Shown piece after piece: positions 32,835-41,732 of a stretch of DNA of 50,932 nt. The position numbers were made by a program, and so were the translations under genes. Source of the stretch: Undibacterium sp. (lineage in GTDB: Bacteria > Pseudomonadota > Gammaproteobacteria > Burkholderiales > Burkholderiaceae_D). The notes below the pieces were generated by a model. It was not told the DNA's origin. It saw only the letters and a list, made by a program, of their open reading frames with translations, and made no database searches. The stretch is taken from NCBI GenBank assembly GCA_030645915.1, contig JAUSNO010000039.1, positions 1 through 50,932 on the forward strand, in the 5' to 3' direction. Positions within the stretch are counted from its first letter, which is position 1, and every line of letters starts with the position of its first letter.

Positions 32835-34043
32835 CTAGCGCTTGTTTTTAACCGGCACAGGCATTTCGCTGGCAGGAATTTCACGCACCAGTTCCAGCAG
32901 ATCCCATTCGTTCTTCTGATCTTTCTTGATGCGGAAGTGGTACATGGCCTGCATTGCCTGATGGTCGTCCTTGCGGAAATTCATCTTGCCTTTTGGTGTG
33001 TCAAATTCCATGCCTTCCATTGCGCTGATGAGTTTCTCGGTATCGGTGGATTTGGCTTTGCTGATGGCCGTGACAACTGCGCTGGCAGCGGCAAAACCAC
33101 CGGCGGTAAAGAAGTCAGGCGGAGCCTTGAAGCGCTTGGTGTGCTCGGCGACCAGCCAGTCGTTCATCTTGTTTTTCGGGAAGTCGTAATAGTAATAAAT
33201 GGTGCCTTGGGTGCCGACAAATGACTTCCAGGTTTTCATCACTGGCAGGATATTGCCACCCGGTGCCAGAGTGATGCCGAAGCGTTCCGGTTTCATGTCC
33301 GCCAGCTTGCTCATGGGGTTGGCACCGGCCCAGACAATTTGCAGCACGCGCGGTTCCGGCTTGTTCTTCAGTACATCGAAGATGCGCTGCGCTGCTGCCG
33401 TGAAATCCGTGGTGTTTTGCGCTGCGTATTCTTCGTGGACAATTTGTGCTTTGGCGCCGACGGTAGCCAATGCTTCTTTGGCCGCCTTCACGCCGTCACG
33501 TCCAAAGGCATAATCCTGCGCCAGAAAGGCAATGCTGCCGCCGGCCTTGATGGTGCTCGCTGCGGCCAGCCCGTCTTGCATGGAGTTGCGGCTGGTGCGG
33601 AAGATGTAGCGATTCCATTTGTCGCCGGTGATGGCGTCCGCTACCGCCGGTTCGACGATCAGGATTTTTTTGTATTCTTCTGCTACCGGCAGCATGGCGA
33701 TGGCCGAGCCGGAAGAAGAGGTGCCGACGGCGATATCGACCTTGTCATCGCCATACGCTTCGGCCAGCATGGTGCGGCCAATGTCGGGTTTGCTCTGGTC
33801 ATCCTTGACGATGACCTTGATCTTGCGGCCATTGAGTTCCATCTTGCCGCCGGTCAGGTATTCCAGACCCATCATGAAGCCGGTTTCGGTTTCCTTGGCA
33901 TAGGCTTCCAGCGGACCGGTCTTGCCGGCGATCAGGGCGATTTTCAATTCCTGCGCGGTGACCATGCCGGAGGCGAATAGCGTGCTGACGCTGGCGGCCA
34001 ATATGGCCAGCTTGCCGGCCTTGAATAAGGTATTTGATTTCAT
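32835..34043 (-). CDS. LIV-type ABC transporter substrate-binding protein
   Basis: A 402-residue periplasmic binding protein, signal peptide 1-30 (ending MVTAQ), mature part a type I periplasmic fold: LKIALIAGKTGPLEAYAKET, VIVKDDQSKPDIGRTMLAEA, VGTSSSGSAIAMLPVAEEYK. It differs from amino acid LivK/J in lacking an obvious alpha-amino acid pocket signature, but the ligand cannot be deduced. GGAG lies 6 nt before ATG 34043. It starts 34 bp after the alpha/beta hydrolase stop and belongs to the same operon. Confidence 0.93.
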   Translation of the reverse strand: MKSNTLFKAGKLAILAASVSTLFASGMVTAQELKIALIAGKTGPLEAYAKETETGFMMGLEYLTGGKMELNGRKIKVIVKDDQSKPDIGRTMLAEAYGDDKVDIAVGTSSSGSAIAMLPVAEEYKKILIVEPAVADAITGDKWNRYIFRTSRNSMQDGLAAASTIKAGGSIAFLAQDYAFGRDGVKAAKEALATVGAKAQIVHEEYAAQNTTDFTAAAQRIFDVLKNKPEPRVLQIVWAGANPMSKLADMKPERFGITLAPGGNILPVMKTWKSFVGTQGTIYYYYDFPKNKMNDWLVAEHTKRFKAPPDFFTAGGFAAASAVVTAISKAKSTDTEKLISAMEGMEFDTPKGKMNFRKDDHQAMQAMYHFRIKKDQKNEWDLLELVREIPASEMPVPVKNKR

Positions 34044-34077
34044 GTTGTCTCCTGATGATTTTTTTGAGAATGATGTT

Positions 34078-34950
34078 TCAATCGACCTGCGCAAGAAAAT
34101 GGCGTATCGCATCCATTGCCACTGCCTCCATCAACATCGGCGCATGCCCGGCGTTGGGTACTTCAGCATACTGCATGGAAGGCGCAACTGCACGCATGTA
34201 ATTGGCTTGCTCGGTTTCGATTAAATCTGACAGCGCACCGCGTATCAGCAATGTCGGACGTTTGCGCGCCAGCCGGCGGAAGGCGAGTTTGGCGATCAGG
34301 GATTTTGCCTTCAGCTTGCCGTTCTGCAGGGGTAAGGCGATGTTGGGGTCATACTGCAGTACCAGTTGCCCTTGCGCGTTTTCGGCGAAGGCGCGGCGCG
34401 CCCATTTTTCCCATTCTTCCATATCGTTATCGGGGAAGGCCGATTGATTCACTGTCATGATGTAATCAGTCGCTTCTGTCCACGAGGTTAAGGGATTGCC
34501 TCGCCCGGCGTAGCTGGCGATCCGCTTCAGTCCATTCGGGGACAGAACCGGGCCGACATCATTGAGGATGGCCGCGCTGATCAGGCTCAGGCGTCTTAAG
34601 GCAAGTGTCATGGTGATCAGGCCACCCATCGAGGTGCCGATGAATACGGCGCGCGTAATGCCTAAATCTTTGGCGAGCTTGATGACGTCGCCCGCATACA
34701 CCATGGGGTTGTAGTGCGAGGTGTCCGGGTCGTAGGCCGACTTGCCTCTGCCGCGTACATCCACGGCAATGACACGCCTGCCCAGGCTGGCGATCCATGG
34801 CGCGACTTCCTCAAAATCGGATGAGTTACGGGTCAGGCCGTGGATGCAGATGACCGGGCATTTGGCGGGGCCTTTGTCCGCGGCGTAATCACGCGCATAC
34901 AGCGGCAAGCCATCTGTGCTGGTGAAATTGATTTCTTTGAAGGTGCTCAC
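34078..34950 (-). CDS. cytoplasmic alpha/beta-fold hydrolase
   Basis: A 290-residue hydrolase without signal peptide. The nucleophile elbow is GTSMGG, the oxyanion region HGLTRN, an Asp lies in RGALSDLIE and the catalytic His in NAGHAPML. It resembles the esterase/MhpC group that splits esters or C-C bonds of small acids. I prefer the GTG at 34950 because an upstream in-frame ATG would put the 15-bp hairpin inside the coding region; AGGA lies about 10 nt before it. It lies between a TonB receptor and an ABC importer, so it may cleave an imported ester, for instance a 3-hydroxybutyrate oligomer; that is inference. Confidence 0.88.
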   Translation of the reverse strand: MSTFKEINFTSTDGLPLYARDYAADKGPAKCPVICIHGLTRNSSDFEEVAPWIASLGRRVIAVDVRGRGKSAYDPDTSHYNPMVYAGDVIKLAKDLGITRAVFIGTSMGGLITMTLALRRLSLISAAILNDVGPVLSPNGLKRIASYAGRGNPLTSWTEATDYIMTVNQSAFPDNDMEEWEKWARRAFAENAQGQLVLQYDPNIALPLQNGKLKAKSLIAKLAFRRLARKRPTLLIRGALSDLIETEQANYMRAVAPSMQYAEVPNAGHAPMLMEAVAMDAIRHFLAQVD

Positions 34951-34996
34951 GTTAGCCAAATCCTGCTCGTTTGTTGGGTTTGTTCCAATGCCGCGG

Positions 34997-35030
34997 CCTG
35001 CATGGCTGACCGGAGGGTCAGCCATGCAGG
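34997..35030 (-). promoter_or_regulatory. 15-bp perfect hairpin between receptor and hydrolase genes
   Basis: CCTGCATGGCTGACC (34997-35011) and GGTCAGCCATGCAGG (35016-35030) with a 4-nt loop. No T-run follows on the minus strand. It may stabilise the receptor mRNA end or reduce readthrough into the transporter genes. Confidence 0.7.
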
Positions 35031-35079
35031 AACGGTATTTACTGATGTAAAACGCTTATTGAAGAACGATCAGGAATGA

Positions 35080-37362
35080 TCAGAAGCGGTATTCGACAGT
35101 CGCTGATACCGTACGTGGGTTGCCGTAGAACGCAGTGGTGCTGCCTTCGCCCAGAGTAGGGAAGAGGTAACCGGCCACTTTGTAACGCACGTCATTGAGG
35201 TTCTTGCCATGCAAGCCGGCACGAATGCGGTTGTCGGTGCTGCTCCATACCAGGCTGGCATCCCACAGGCTGTAGGCAGCCTGATCAAGGATAGGCGTTG
35301 GCGTCTCGAACTGCTGGGTATCGCTTCTGTACGATACGCTACCGATCAGCGACAATTTGCCATTCATGCCCATCATTGCCATCGGCCATTCATAGGTGCC
35401 GCGCAGGCTGCCCGATTTTTTCGGTGTGTTCTGGAAAGAGCGCAAATTGGTCACGTCAACGTTACCTGCACCAATATATTTGGTGTACTTGGCATCGATG
35501 TAACCGAACATGGCTGTCAGGCTAAGTGCATCGGTTACCCGGGCGCTGGCTTCCAGTTCTATGCCCTTGATCTTGGCCTTGCCCGCATTGCTCAGGCTAC
35601 CGGTAAAACTGTCGTCGATGCCATCGTTGTTGGTATCGATCGCAATCGAACCAGGGATCTGCACATCTTTGTAATCGCTCTGGAAGACAGCTGCATTGGT
35701 CAGGATGCGGCCATGGTTAAACTGTGATTTCAAGCCCAGCTCAAGCGTGCTGATCTGTTCAGGAAGAACACCCTTGATTTTTGCCAGCGACGCCGGAGAG
35801 TTTGGATTGGCCAACAGGTTCATGCGTGGGTCAAACATGCCGCCCTTGAATCCTTGAGTCCATGAAGCATAGACATTTTGTTCTGCACTGGCTTTCCAGC
35901 CTACCGAAAGACGCGGAGTGAATTTTTTGTCGGTGCGATCGAGCTCACCTTTGACCAGGTTGGTGTCGGTGCGGAACAGCACCGCGCCAGGATTGCCCAG
36001 GGTCGGTGAACCGGCGGTGCCGAGGTAGATTTGTCGCAGGATATCAACCTGGCGACGGTCAACCGTGTAACGGCCACCGAGCGAGACGCTGACTGAATCG
36101 GTGACATCCATGCTGGCATCGGCAAAGGCGGCCCAGGCTTTGGTATCGACGTTGTTTTCAGTGAAGGTCGAGGTGCCCAACAAGAGTACGTCGAACTTAT
36201 TGTAAGCATTGGCATCGATGTAATACACGCCAGCGACACCTTGCACTTTTTTGCCGGTGTAGGTGAGCTGAAGTTCCTGGCTGAATTGCTTGTTCGTGTA
36301 AATTGCAGGGACGTCAAAATCAACTTTGTTCAAGGAATCAAAATCGATAGGCGCATAGGATTTATCATGGCGTGATGCGGTCACCGATTTGATCGTCAGG
36401 TCATTGCTGAGCTGGTATTCGATCAGGGCAGACGCGCCACTTTGCGTGACTTGCTGCTTGTGTCCTAATACTGTGGTCAGGTTGGCGCGCGTGTCAAACA
36501 CGTTATCGAGGATAGGTGCGCCGCTGATCTTGCCGACGGTTAAACGATGGCCATGCTTTGGATTGGAATCGTCCTGGCTGGTGTCAGCGGCGAGACGAAT
36601 GAACAATTCACTGGTTGGCGTCATTTCCACACTTACGCGCGCTGCCAGGATGTCTTTATTGTAGTTGGCGTCACCGTTGGAGAGATTGGTGCCGAAACCG
36701 TCGCGCTTGAATTTTGCCAGGGTTGCGCCAACGCGTACGGTGTCGTTGATGGGGGTGCTGGCGGTCAATACGCCATCCATCTGACCGTAAGTGCCTATGG
36801 TTGCCTTGAGGCGCGCTTCAGTCTTAGGGCCCAGCTTGCGGGTGACGTACTTGACGGCGCCGCCGATGGTATTGCGGCCGTACAGCGTACCTTGCGGGCC
36901 GCGCAAGACTTCGATGCGCTCTACATCATAAATATCGGCTACGGCGCCTTGTGGGCGCGCCAGATAAATATCGTCGAGATAAATACCCACGCCTGATTCA
37001 AAACCGGCCACCGGATCTTGCTGACCGACGCCGCGGATGAATGAAGTCAACGTGGAGTTGGTGCCGCGTGATGCGGTCAGGGTAGTGTTAGGCAAGGTTT
37101 GCGCCAGTCCTGTCAGGTCGGCAATGCCGGTCTTGGACAGTTGCTCTGCGCTGTAGGCTGTGACGGATACCGGCACATCTTGCAATGATTCTTCACGGCG
37201 GCGCGCAGTCACCGTGATCGTTGAGATCTCGGTGGCTGCGGTGGCGGCAGGCGCCGTGTTGGCGGTCTGGGCATGGGCCACGCCGATAGTGCCACCCGAG
37301 AAGGCCAGCAGGACGGCAGCGGCGCCGCGTGAGAGTCTCATGTTTTTCTTATTCAAATGCAT
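35080..37362 (-). CDS. TonB-dependent outer-membrane receptor
   Basis: A 760-residue receptor. Signal peptide 1-31 (ending VAHAQ), TonB box near STITVTARRREESLQDVPVS, plug domain to about 165 (YLDDIYLARPQGAVADIYDV, VLRGPQGTLYGRNTIGGAVK), then a 22-strand barrel ending ATVEYRF with the C-terminal Phe needed for assembly. No siderophore genes are near; this plug subtype is common among receptors for carbon substrates. GGAG lies 7 nt before the ATG. It heads the cluster with the hydrolase and LIV importer, and the divergent LysR gene lies 328 bp upstream. The substrate is unknown. Confidence 0.94.
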   Translation of the reverse strand: MHLNKKNMRLSRGAAAVLLAFSGGTIGVAHAQTANTAPAATAATEISTITVTARRREESLQDVPVSVTAYSAEQLSKTGIADLTGLAQTLPNTTLTASRGTNSTLTSFIRGVGQQDPVAGFESGVGIYLDDIYLARPQGAVADIYDVERIEVLRGPQGTLYGRNTIGGAVKYVTRKLGPKTEARLKATIGTYGQMDGVLTASTPINDTVRVGATLAKFKRDGFGTNLSNGDANYNKDILAARVSVEMTPTSELFIRLAADTSQDDSNPKHGHRLTVGKISGAPILDNVFDTRANLTTVLGHKQQVTQSGASALIEYQLSNDLTIKSVTASRHDKSYAPIDFDSLNKVDFDVPAIYTNKQFSQELQLTYTGKKVQGVAGVYYIDANAYNKFDVLLLGTSTFTENNVDTKAWAAFADASMDVTDSVSVSLGGRYTVDRRQVDILRQIYLGTAGSPTLGNPGAVLFRTDTNLVKGELDRTDKKFTPRLSVGWKASAEQNVYASWTQGFKGGMFDPRMNLLANPNSPASLAKIKGVLPEQISTLELGLKSQFNHGRILTNAAVFQSDYKDVQIPGSIAIDTNNDGIDDSFTGSLSNAGKAKIKGIELEASARVTDALSLTAMFGYIDAKYTKYIGAGNVDVTNLRSFQNTPKKSGSLRGTYEWPMAMMGMNGKLSLIGSVSYRSDTQQFETPTPILDQAAYSLWDASLVWSSTDNRIRAGLHGKNLNDVRYKVAGYLFPTLGEGSTTAFYGNPRTVSATVEYRF

Positions 37363-37690
37363 TTTAATCTCCGATATTGTTATGTAGTTTTGATGCGGTC
37401 GTCATCGCACGCAATGCAGTGTCCCCCAAATGATTCTGGTGCGGAAGATGTTGAAGCGCCCACCCTATGTGCATAAATGCACATCAAACCGTTTGCACCA
37501 TTATTTATGCACACCTGCCCTGCAAGGGCGCTATAAGTCCCTAATATCCGACATATTTGCGCCTCTTCTGTGCATGTTTTACGCGTGGTGCGTTTGCAAC
37601 AAAGCGTCGCTGGTGCATTTTTATTGATGTTATATACATAATTAAGATGAAAAATACTCACCTTGCTAAATTATTGTGCTTTGATGCACA
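37363..37690. promoter_or_regulatory. divergent control region with TGTGCA palindromes
   Basis: The 328-bp gap between the TonB receptor and LysR genes contains ATGTGCAT-AA-ATGCACAT (37467-37484), a half-site TTATGCACAC near 37505, and ATTGTGC-TTTGAT-GCACAAT (37673-37692), which overlaps the LysR start codon. These fit LysR-type binding sites and autoregulation. No clear -35/-10 was identified. Confidence 0.6.
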
Positions 37691-38626
37691 ATGTTTCTCA
37701 TGAACACACTTCCCGAATGGACAGACCTGCGTTTCTTCCTTGAGCTGGCACGCTCCGGTACCTTATCCGGCACCTCGCGTCGCCTGTCGGTAGAGCACAC
37801 GACAGTGGCGCGCCGGATAGATCGACTAGAGGTGCAATTGGGGGCGACGCTGTTCGACCGCAGCCGCGAAGGCTATCAGCTGACTGAAATGGGTCTGGCG
37901 CTATTGCCCCATGCCGAGGCGATGGAAAGCGCGGCGGTGGCGGCGAAAGACGAGCTGGGCGGTGCGCAAGTGTCGGCGCGTGGCGTGGTACGGCTTGGTG
38001 TGCCGGAGATCTTTGGCTCACGGGTGGTGGCGCCGTCGCTGGTCGGCTTATTGCAGTCGCATCCGGATTTAAGCGTGGATTTGCTGTTGTTGCCGCGCTT
38101 TGCCAATCTGGCCAACCGCGAAGCCGATCTGGGCGTGATGCTCGATCCGCCCAGTACCGGCAGGTATATGGTGACGCGATTGTCCAGTTTTCGGCTGTAT
38201 ATCTATGGCTCGCCCGATTACCTGGCACGCCATCCGCCGATACGCGAGCAGGCTGATCTGGTGACGCACGACTTTGTCGATTATGTGCAGGACAGATTGG
38301 CCAGCAGCGGCCTGAACTTCCTGGGCGATCTGGGCTTTACGCCACGGCGGCGTCTTTGCTGCACCGGGATGGCGGCACAATGTGAAGCGGCGTCACTTGG
38401 TCTTGGCCTCATCATGGCGCCACCGTATGCGGTGCCGGATGATGGCCGTCTGGTGCGCGTGCTGGAGAATAATTTTTACGCCGAACGCACCTTCTGGCTG
38501 GCGGCCCCCACCGATCTGTACCGCCTGCAACGGGTGCGCGTGGTGTGGAACTTACTGCGTGAGTCGGCAGAACAAAGTCCCTCGCTGTTCATGCATCCCG
38601 AAAAATTGGCGACTGAGCTGGCCTAG
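37691..38626 (+). CDS. LysR-family transcriptional regulator
   Basis: A 311-residue regulator. The N-terminal winged helix is at residues about 9-68 (LRFFLELARSGTLSGTSRRL, then VEHTTVARRIDRLEVQLGATLF, slightly unusual in the recognition helix), followed by the linker helix and an effector domain from about 97 (GVVRLGVPEIFGSRVVAPSL). ATG codons at 37691 and 37700 both fit. It is divergent from the TonB-hydrolase-ABC cluster and is the likely regulator of it, responding to the imported compound. Its own start overlaps a palindrome. Confidence 0.93.
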   Translation: MFLMNTLPEWTDLRFFLELARSGTLSGTSRRLSVEHTTVARRIDRLEVQLGATLFDRSREGYQLTEMGLALLPHAEAMESAAVAAKDELGGAQVSARGVVRLGVPEIFGSRVVAPSLVGLLQSHPDLSVDLLLLPRFANLANREADLGVMLDPPSTGRYMVTRLSSFRLYIYGSPDYLARHPPIREQADLVTHDFVDYVQDRLASSGLNFLGDLGFTPRRRLCCTGMAAQCEAASLGLGLIMAPPYAVPDDGRLVRVLENNFYAERTFWLAAPTDLYRLQRVRVVWNLLRESAEQSPSLFMHPEKLATELA

Positions 38627-38644
38627 CAGCCAAATAAAAAACAG

Positions 38645-38725
38645 AGCATGCCCGACACGCCCTATCCATGCGGGTTTGCGAGCATGCTGCCTGAAGAGGC
38701 GCATGGACAGTGCGTGCTGGCAGGG
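38645..38725. repeat. large hairpin repeat family 'H', copy 3
   Basis: AGCATGCCCGACACGCCCTA (38645-38664), then TCCATGCGGGTTTGCGAGCA, and on the far side GGCGCATGGACAGTGCGTGC. Same outline as copies 1 and 2 but more diverged. Confidence 0.7.
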
Positions 38726-38734
38726 GTGATTTTA

Positions 38735-38892
38735 GGGCTCGTTAGGAAATAAAATGGATTTTTTAGCGGACATGGCTGGATGCAATGCAAGGCGTTCGAC
38801 GCGCCGCAGTGCTAGCACTGCAAGCGGTGAACAACGCAGCAGTGCGCCAGCGATGGCTAGATAAAAAGTTCAGGTTATTTCCTAATGAGTCC
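38735..38892. mobile_element. 158-bp MITE-like element with terminal inverted repeats
   Basis: GGGCTCGTTAGGAAATAA at the left end (38735-38752) is matched by the inverse TTATTTCCTAATGAGTCC at the right end (38875-38892), with two mismatches. The centre has a perfect 16-bp palindrome GCAGTGCTAGCACTGC (38806-38821) inside longer partial stems. No gene inside. It looks like a non-autonomous element or structured repeat. Confidence 0.65.
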
Positions 38893-38897
38893 TTAGA

Positions 38898-39110
38898 TTA
38901 GCCCTTCAGGTATAACTCTTCCACCCTGGTTCTGGCCCACGCTGTCTTGCGCAAGAATGTCAGACTCGATTTGATGCTGGGGTCGCTGGTGAAGCACTTG
39001 ATGTCTATCATCGCGCCCATTTTCTCCCAGCCATAATCAGCCACCAGTTGTGTCAGTATCGCTTCCAGGGTGACGCCTTGCAGCGTGCGGGATGATGCTT
39101 GATCGCTCAT
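38898..39110 (-). CDS. VF530 family (DUF2132) small DNA-binding protein
   Basis: 70 residues matching the VF530 family over nearly all their length: [20 protein letters not shown], then [20 protein letters not shown] and [11 protein letters not shown]. The fold binds double-stranded DNA; the cellular role is unknown. Start ATG 39110 follows AAGGAAAAATC. It stands alone between the MITE-like element and rlmF. Confidence 0.92.
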   Translation of the reverse strand: MSDQASSRTLQGVTLEAILTQLVADYGWEKMGAMIDIKCFTSDPSIKSSLTFLRKTAWARTRVEELYLKG

Positions 39111-39218
39111 GATTTTTCCTTGTTGAACGCGGATGATATCAGCCTGCGCGCAAAATTTCTGCACTGAAAAGTGCAGCACATGCCAGGCCAGCCGCACAAA
39201 GCGTGGCAGAATCTCGCC

Positions 39219-40184
39219 ATGCGCAAAAAAACCACACCAGCAACAGAGATCAACCCCATCGCCGGCGGCAAACTACACCCGCGCAATCGCCATCAGGGAC
39301 GCTATGATTTTGCCCGCCTGATACTCGCCGATGCCGCGTTGGCAGGCTTTCTGAGTGCCAATGCACATGGCGAGCAGGGCATCGATTTTGCCGATCCGGC
39401 GGCGGTCAAGGCGCTCAACCGCGCGTTGCTCAAAGACAGTTACGGCATCGTCGGCTGGGATATTCCTGAGCATAATCTTTGTCCGCCGGTGCCGGGCCGG
39501 GCCGATTACGTGCATTACCTGGCCGATCTGCTGGCGGGCAGCAATCAGGGCGTGATCCCGAAAAAGAAAGCGCTGCACGCGCTCGATATCGGCACCGGTG
39601 CCAATTGCATTTATCCCCTGATCGGCGCTAGCGAATACCGCTGGCAGTTTGTCGCGGCCGATATCAATCCCGCCTCGCTGGCCAATGCGCAGGCGATCCT
39701 GGACGCCAACCCTGCGCTGGCACAGAAGATCACACTGCGTCTGCAAAGCTCGCCCAATGCGATCTTTAGCCATGTCGTGCACGACGATGAATGGTTTGAT
39801 CTGAGCATGTGCAATCCGCCGTTTCATGCCTCGCTGAAAGAAGCCAGGGAAGGCACGCAACGCAAATGGCAGAATCTGGGCAAGGAAAACGCCAGCTTGA
39901 ATTTTGGCGGCCAGGATGCCGAGCTATGGTGCCCCGGTGGCGAGCTGGCATTCATCCAGCGCATGATCAAGGAGAGCGCCAACATCCCGACGCGCTGCTT
40001 CTGGTTTACCACGCTGGTCTCAAAATCGGCCAGCCTGCCGGGGATTTATGCGGCGCTTAAGATTGCCAAGGTACACGAGCACAAAACCATCGCGATGAGC
40101 CAGGGCCAAAAGCAAAGCCGCCTGGTTGCTTGGACTTTTTTAAATCCGGTGCAACAGGCGGCCTGGCGTAAATTGCGTTGGTAA
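39219..40184 (+). CDS. rlmF: RlmF, 23S rRNA (adenine-1618-N6)-methyltransferase
   Basis: A 321-residue SAM-dependent methyltransferase that modifies A1618 of 23S rRNA. The N-terminal RlmF signature [16 protein letters not shown] is followed by a Rossmann domain with the SAM loop [14 protein letters not shown] and the catalytic NPPF (residues 199-202) in [13 protein letters not shown]. The C-terminal part reads [23 protein letters not shown] 39219 is chosen because homology begins there. Monocistronic. Confidence 0.94.
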   Translation: MRKKTTPATEINPIAGGKLHPRNRHQGRYDFARLILADAALAGFLSANAHGEQGIDFADPAAVKALNRALLKDSYGIVGWDIPEHNLCPPVPGRADYVHYLADLLAGSNQGVIPKKKALHALDIGTGANCIYPLIGASEYRWQFVAADINPASLANAQAILDANPALAQKITLRLQSSPNAIFSHVVHDDEWFDLSMCNPPFHASLKEAREGTQRKWQNLGKENASLNFGGQDAELWCPGGELAFIQRMIKESANIPTRCFWFTTLVSKSASLPGIYAALKIAKVHEHKTIAMSQGQKQSRLVAWTFLNPVQQAAWRKLRW

Positions 40185-40317
40185 CGCAGGGTAAAAAATT
40201 TTGTTTTTCCAGAAATTTCTCCTTGTAGGATCACCTTCCGTGTCGATTGAATGACTTCATCGCGCTACCCATTACACTCTCTGATAGGCGCCACATTCCG
40301 GTATGGCGCTAATCTGA

Positions 40318-40668
40318 TTAGTTCAGTATCCAGTTAAAGCTGACATTGGCCCAGGAGCTGGCCGGCGCTTCCGGAATGCTCGGCTTGACGCTGCATCCTT
40401 GCACTGCGCGAATCGAGGCTTTGTCGAGGTTGCTGTAGCCGCTGGAAGCGAGCAGTTTTGCATCCACCACTTTGCCATCGGCACCCACCAGCAAGGCGAG
40501 CTTGACGATGCCTTCTTCGTCGTTGATGATCGACCGGTCGTCGTAACTAGGCTTGCTACAGGCAAGAACGTGGTCCACCTTAGCGGCTTCGTCAGCCACT
40601 GCGGCAGCAGAGAAAAGTGTCAATAACAAAGCGGTTACAACAGATGAGAAACGAGTAGTGGCAAACAT
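40318..40668 (-). CDS. secreted TonB-C-domain-like protein
   Basis: 116 residues: a cleavable signal peptide (1-25, ending AAAVA) and a single TonB C-terminal-like domain (GIVKLALLVGADGKVVDAKL, then SGYSNLDKASIRAVQGCSV). There is no membrane anchor and no Pro-rich spacer, so it cannot act as a standard energy transducer; a soluble periplasmic role is more likely. Two Cys (CSKPSYD and GCSVKP) may pair. GGAGG lies just before the ATG. Monocistronic. Confidence 0.82.
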   Translation of the reverse strand: MFATTRFSSVVTALLLTLFSAAAVADEAAKVDHVLACSKPSYDDRSIINDEEGIVKLALLVGADGKVVDAKLLASSGYSNLDKASIRAVQGCSVKPSIPEAPASSWANVSFNWILN

Positions 40669-41086
40669 GGAACCTCCGGATGGATTTGAAATTAAATTAG
40701 GGCAATAAATCGTTCAAAGAATTGAGCAACACTGTTCAACATCTTGTTCAATTCAACCGCCTGAAATGCAGCAGATGGAGCGAATATACTGCGCTGCACA
40801 AATTCAAAAAAGTTCTTTATTTGTATATGAGATATAGCCGAAATAGATAATAGTTGCCTTGCGTCAATGTGGTGCGGACAGCCCGGTTCAAGGTAACGTG
40901 TTCTTCCCAAAAGCGGTGCAAAATCACCAGAATATTCCTGCCTTCCGGTGTTTTCTAACTGACTTGGTGCGAATTATTTTTTAGTGATAGAACGAAAAAA
41001 TTTCGCCAATCTGATCGTACATAGTGATCACACCTCGTCAGCGTAGCCATGCGACGCAAGCATAGGTGGATATCGCCGGGGGTAGG
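40669..41086. other. 418-bp gap without a supported gene
   Basis: AT-rich upstream of the TonB-C-like gene. I find no start with ribosome binding site for the one open frame here (40692-40910 minus), no repeat family member and no terminator with a T-run. Confidence 0.5.
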
Positions 41087-41704
41087 CTACAAGACAAAAA
41101 ACATAATCGCCACATAATGCGCACTGCTGCCAGCGATGACAAACAGATGCCAGATGCCGTGGGCGTGCCTGAGGCGGGTATCGAGTACGTAGAAAATGAT
41201 GCCCACCGTGTAGAAAATGCCGCCGGCCGCCACCCAGGCAAAACCCGTTTCGCCCAGTGCCTGTTTCAATGGCACCAGCGCGGCCAGAGCGGCCCAGCCC
41301 ATGACGATGTAAATCACTACCGACAAGATGCGGGCATCGGTTTTTTGCCTTAACTCTTGCAGGCTGCCCAGCAAGGCCAGCCCCCATATCACGGCGAGCA
41401 AGGTCCAGCCCCAGTTGCCGCGCAGGCTGACCAGACAGAACGGCGTGTAACTGCCCGCGATCAGCAGGTAAATGCTGTGGTGATCGAGTTTTTGAAACAG
41501 GTCTTTGATCGGGCCGCGCATGCTGTGATACAGCGTCGAAAAACTGTACAGCAGCACCAGCGTAATGCCGTAGATGATCACGCTGATCAGTTTCCACGGA
41601 TCACCAGTCAGGCTGGCAAACACGATAAGTGCAACGCTGCCGGCCAGCGCCAGCACAGCACCCACCAGATGCGTGATGGCGTTCAGTTTTTCTCCGTGAT
41701 ACAT
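41087..41704 (-). CDS. trhA: hemolysin III family membrane protein (TrhA/YqfA)
   Basis: A 205-residue protein with seven transmembrane helices of the PAQR/hemolysin III type. Conserved points are HGEKLNAITHLVGAVLALAG at the start, STLYHSMRG, LDHHSIYLLIAGSYTPFCLV and the C-terminal HAHGIWHLFVIAGSSAHYVA; the His and Asp residues are the likely zinc ligands. The bacterial members affect membrane fluidity homeostasis; true haemolysis is doubtful. It lies just downstream of the M64 peptidase gene. Confidence 0.93.
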   Translation of the reverse strand: MYHGEKLNAITHLVGAVLALAGSVALIVFASLTGDPWKLISVIIYGITLVLLYSFSTLYHSMRGPIKDLFQKLDHHSIYLLIAGSYTPFCLVSLRGNWGWTLLAVIWGLALLGSLQELRQKTDARILSVVIYIVMGWAALAALVPLKQALGETGFAWVAAGGIFYTVGIIFYVLDTRLRHAHGIWHLFVIAGSSAHYVAIMFFVL

Positions 41705-41732
41705 GTGTCTGGCCTAATTCAAAAAATACAAT

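Noticed and set aside
40240..40315. GGCGCCA...TGGCGC inverted repeat between rlmF and the TonB-C-like gene
   Set aside because: Short stem without a T-run on either strand; not enough to call a terminator.
40692..40910. Short minus-strand frame containing RYLEPGCPHHIDARQ, reminiscent of the N-terminus of REP-associated tyrosine transposases
   Set aside because: Only about 18 residues look similar, the start would be TTG without a ribosome binding site, and the rest does not match. It could be a relic, but the evidence is too thin.
41028..41597. Alternative minus-strand frame overlapping the hemolysin III gene
   Set aside because: A shifted frame of the same gene; the protein in the other frame matches the family from end to end.
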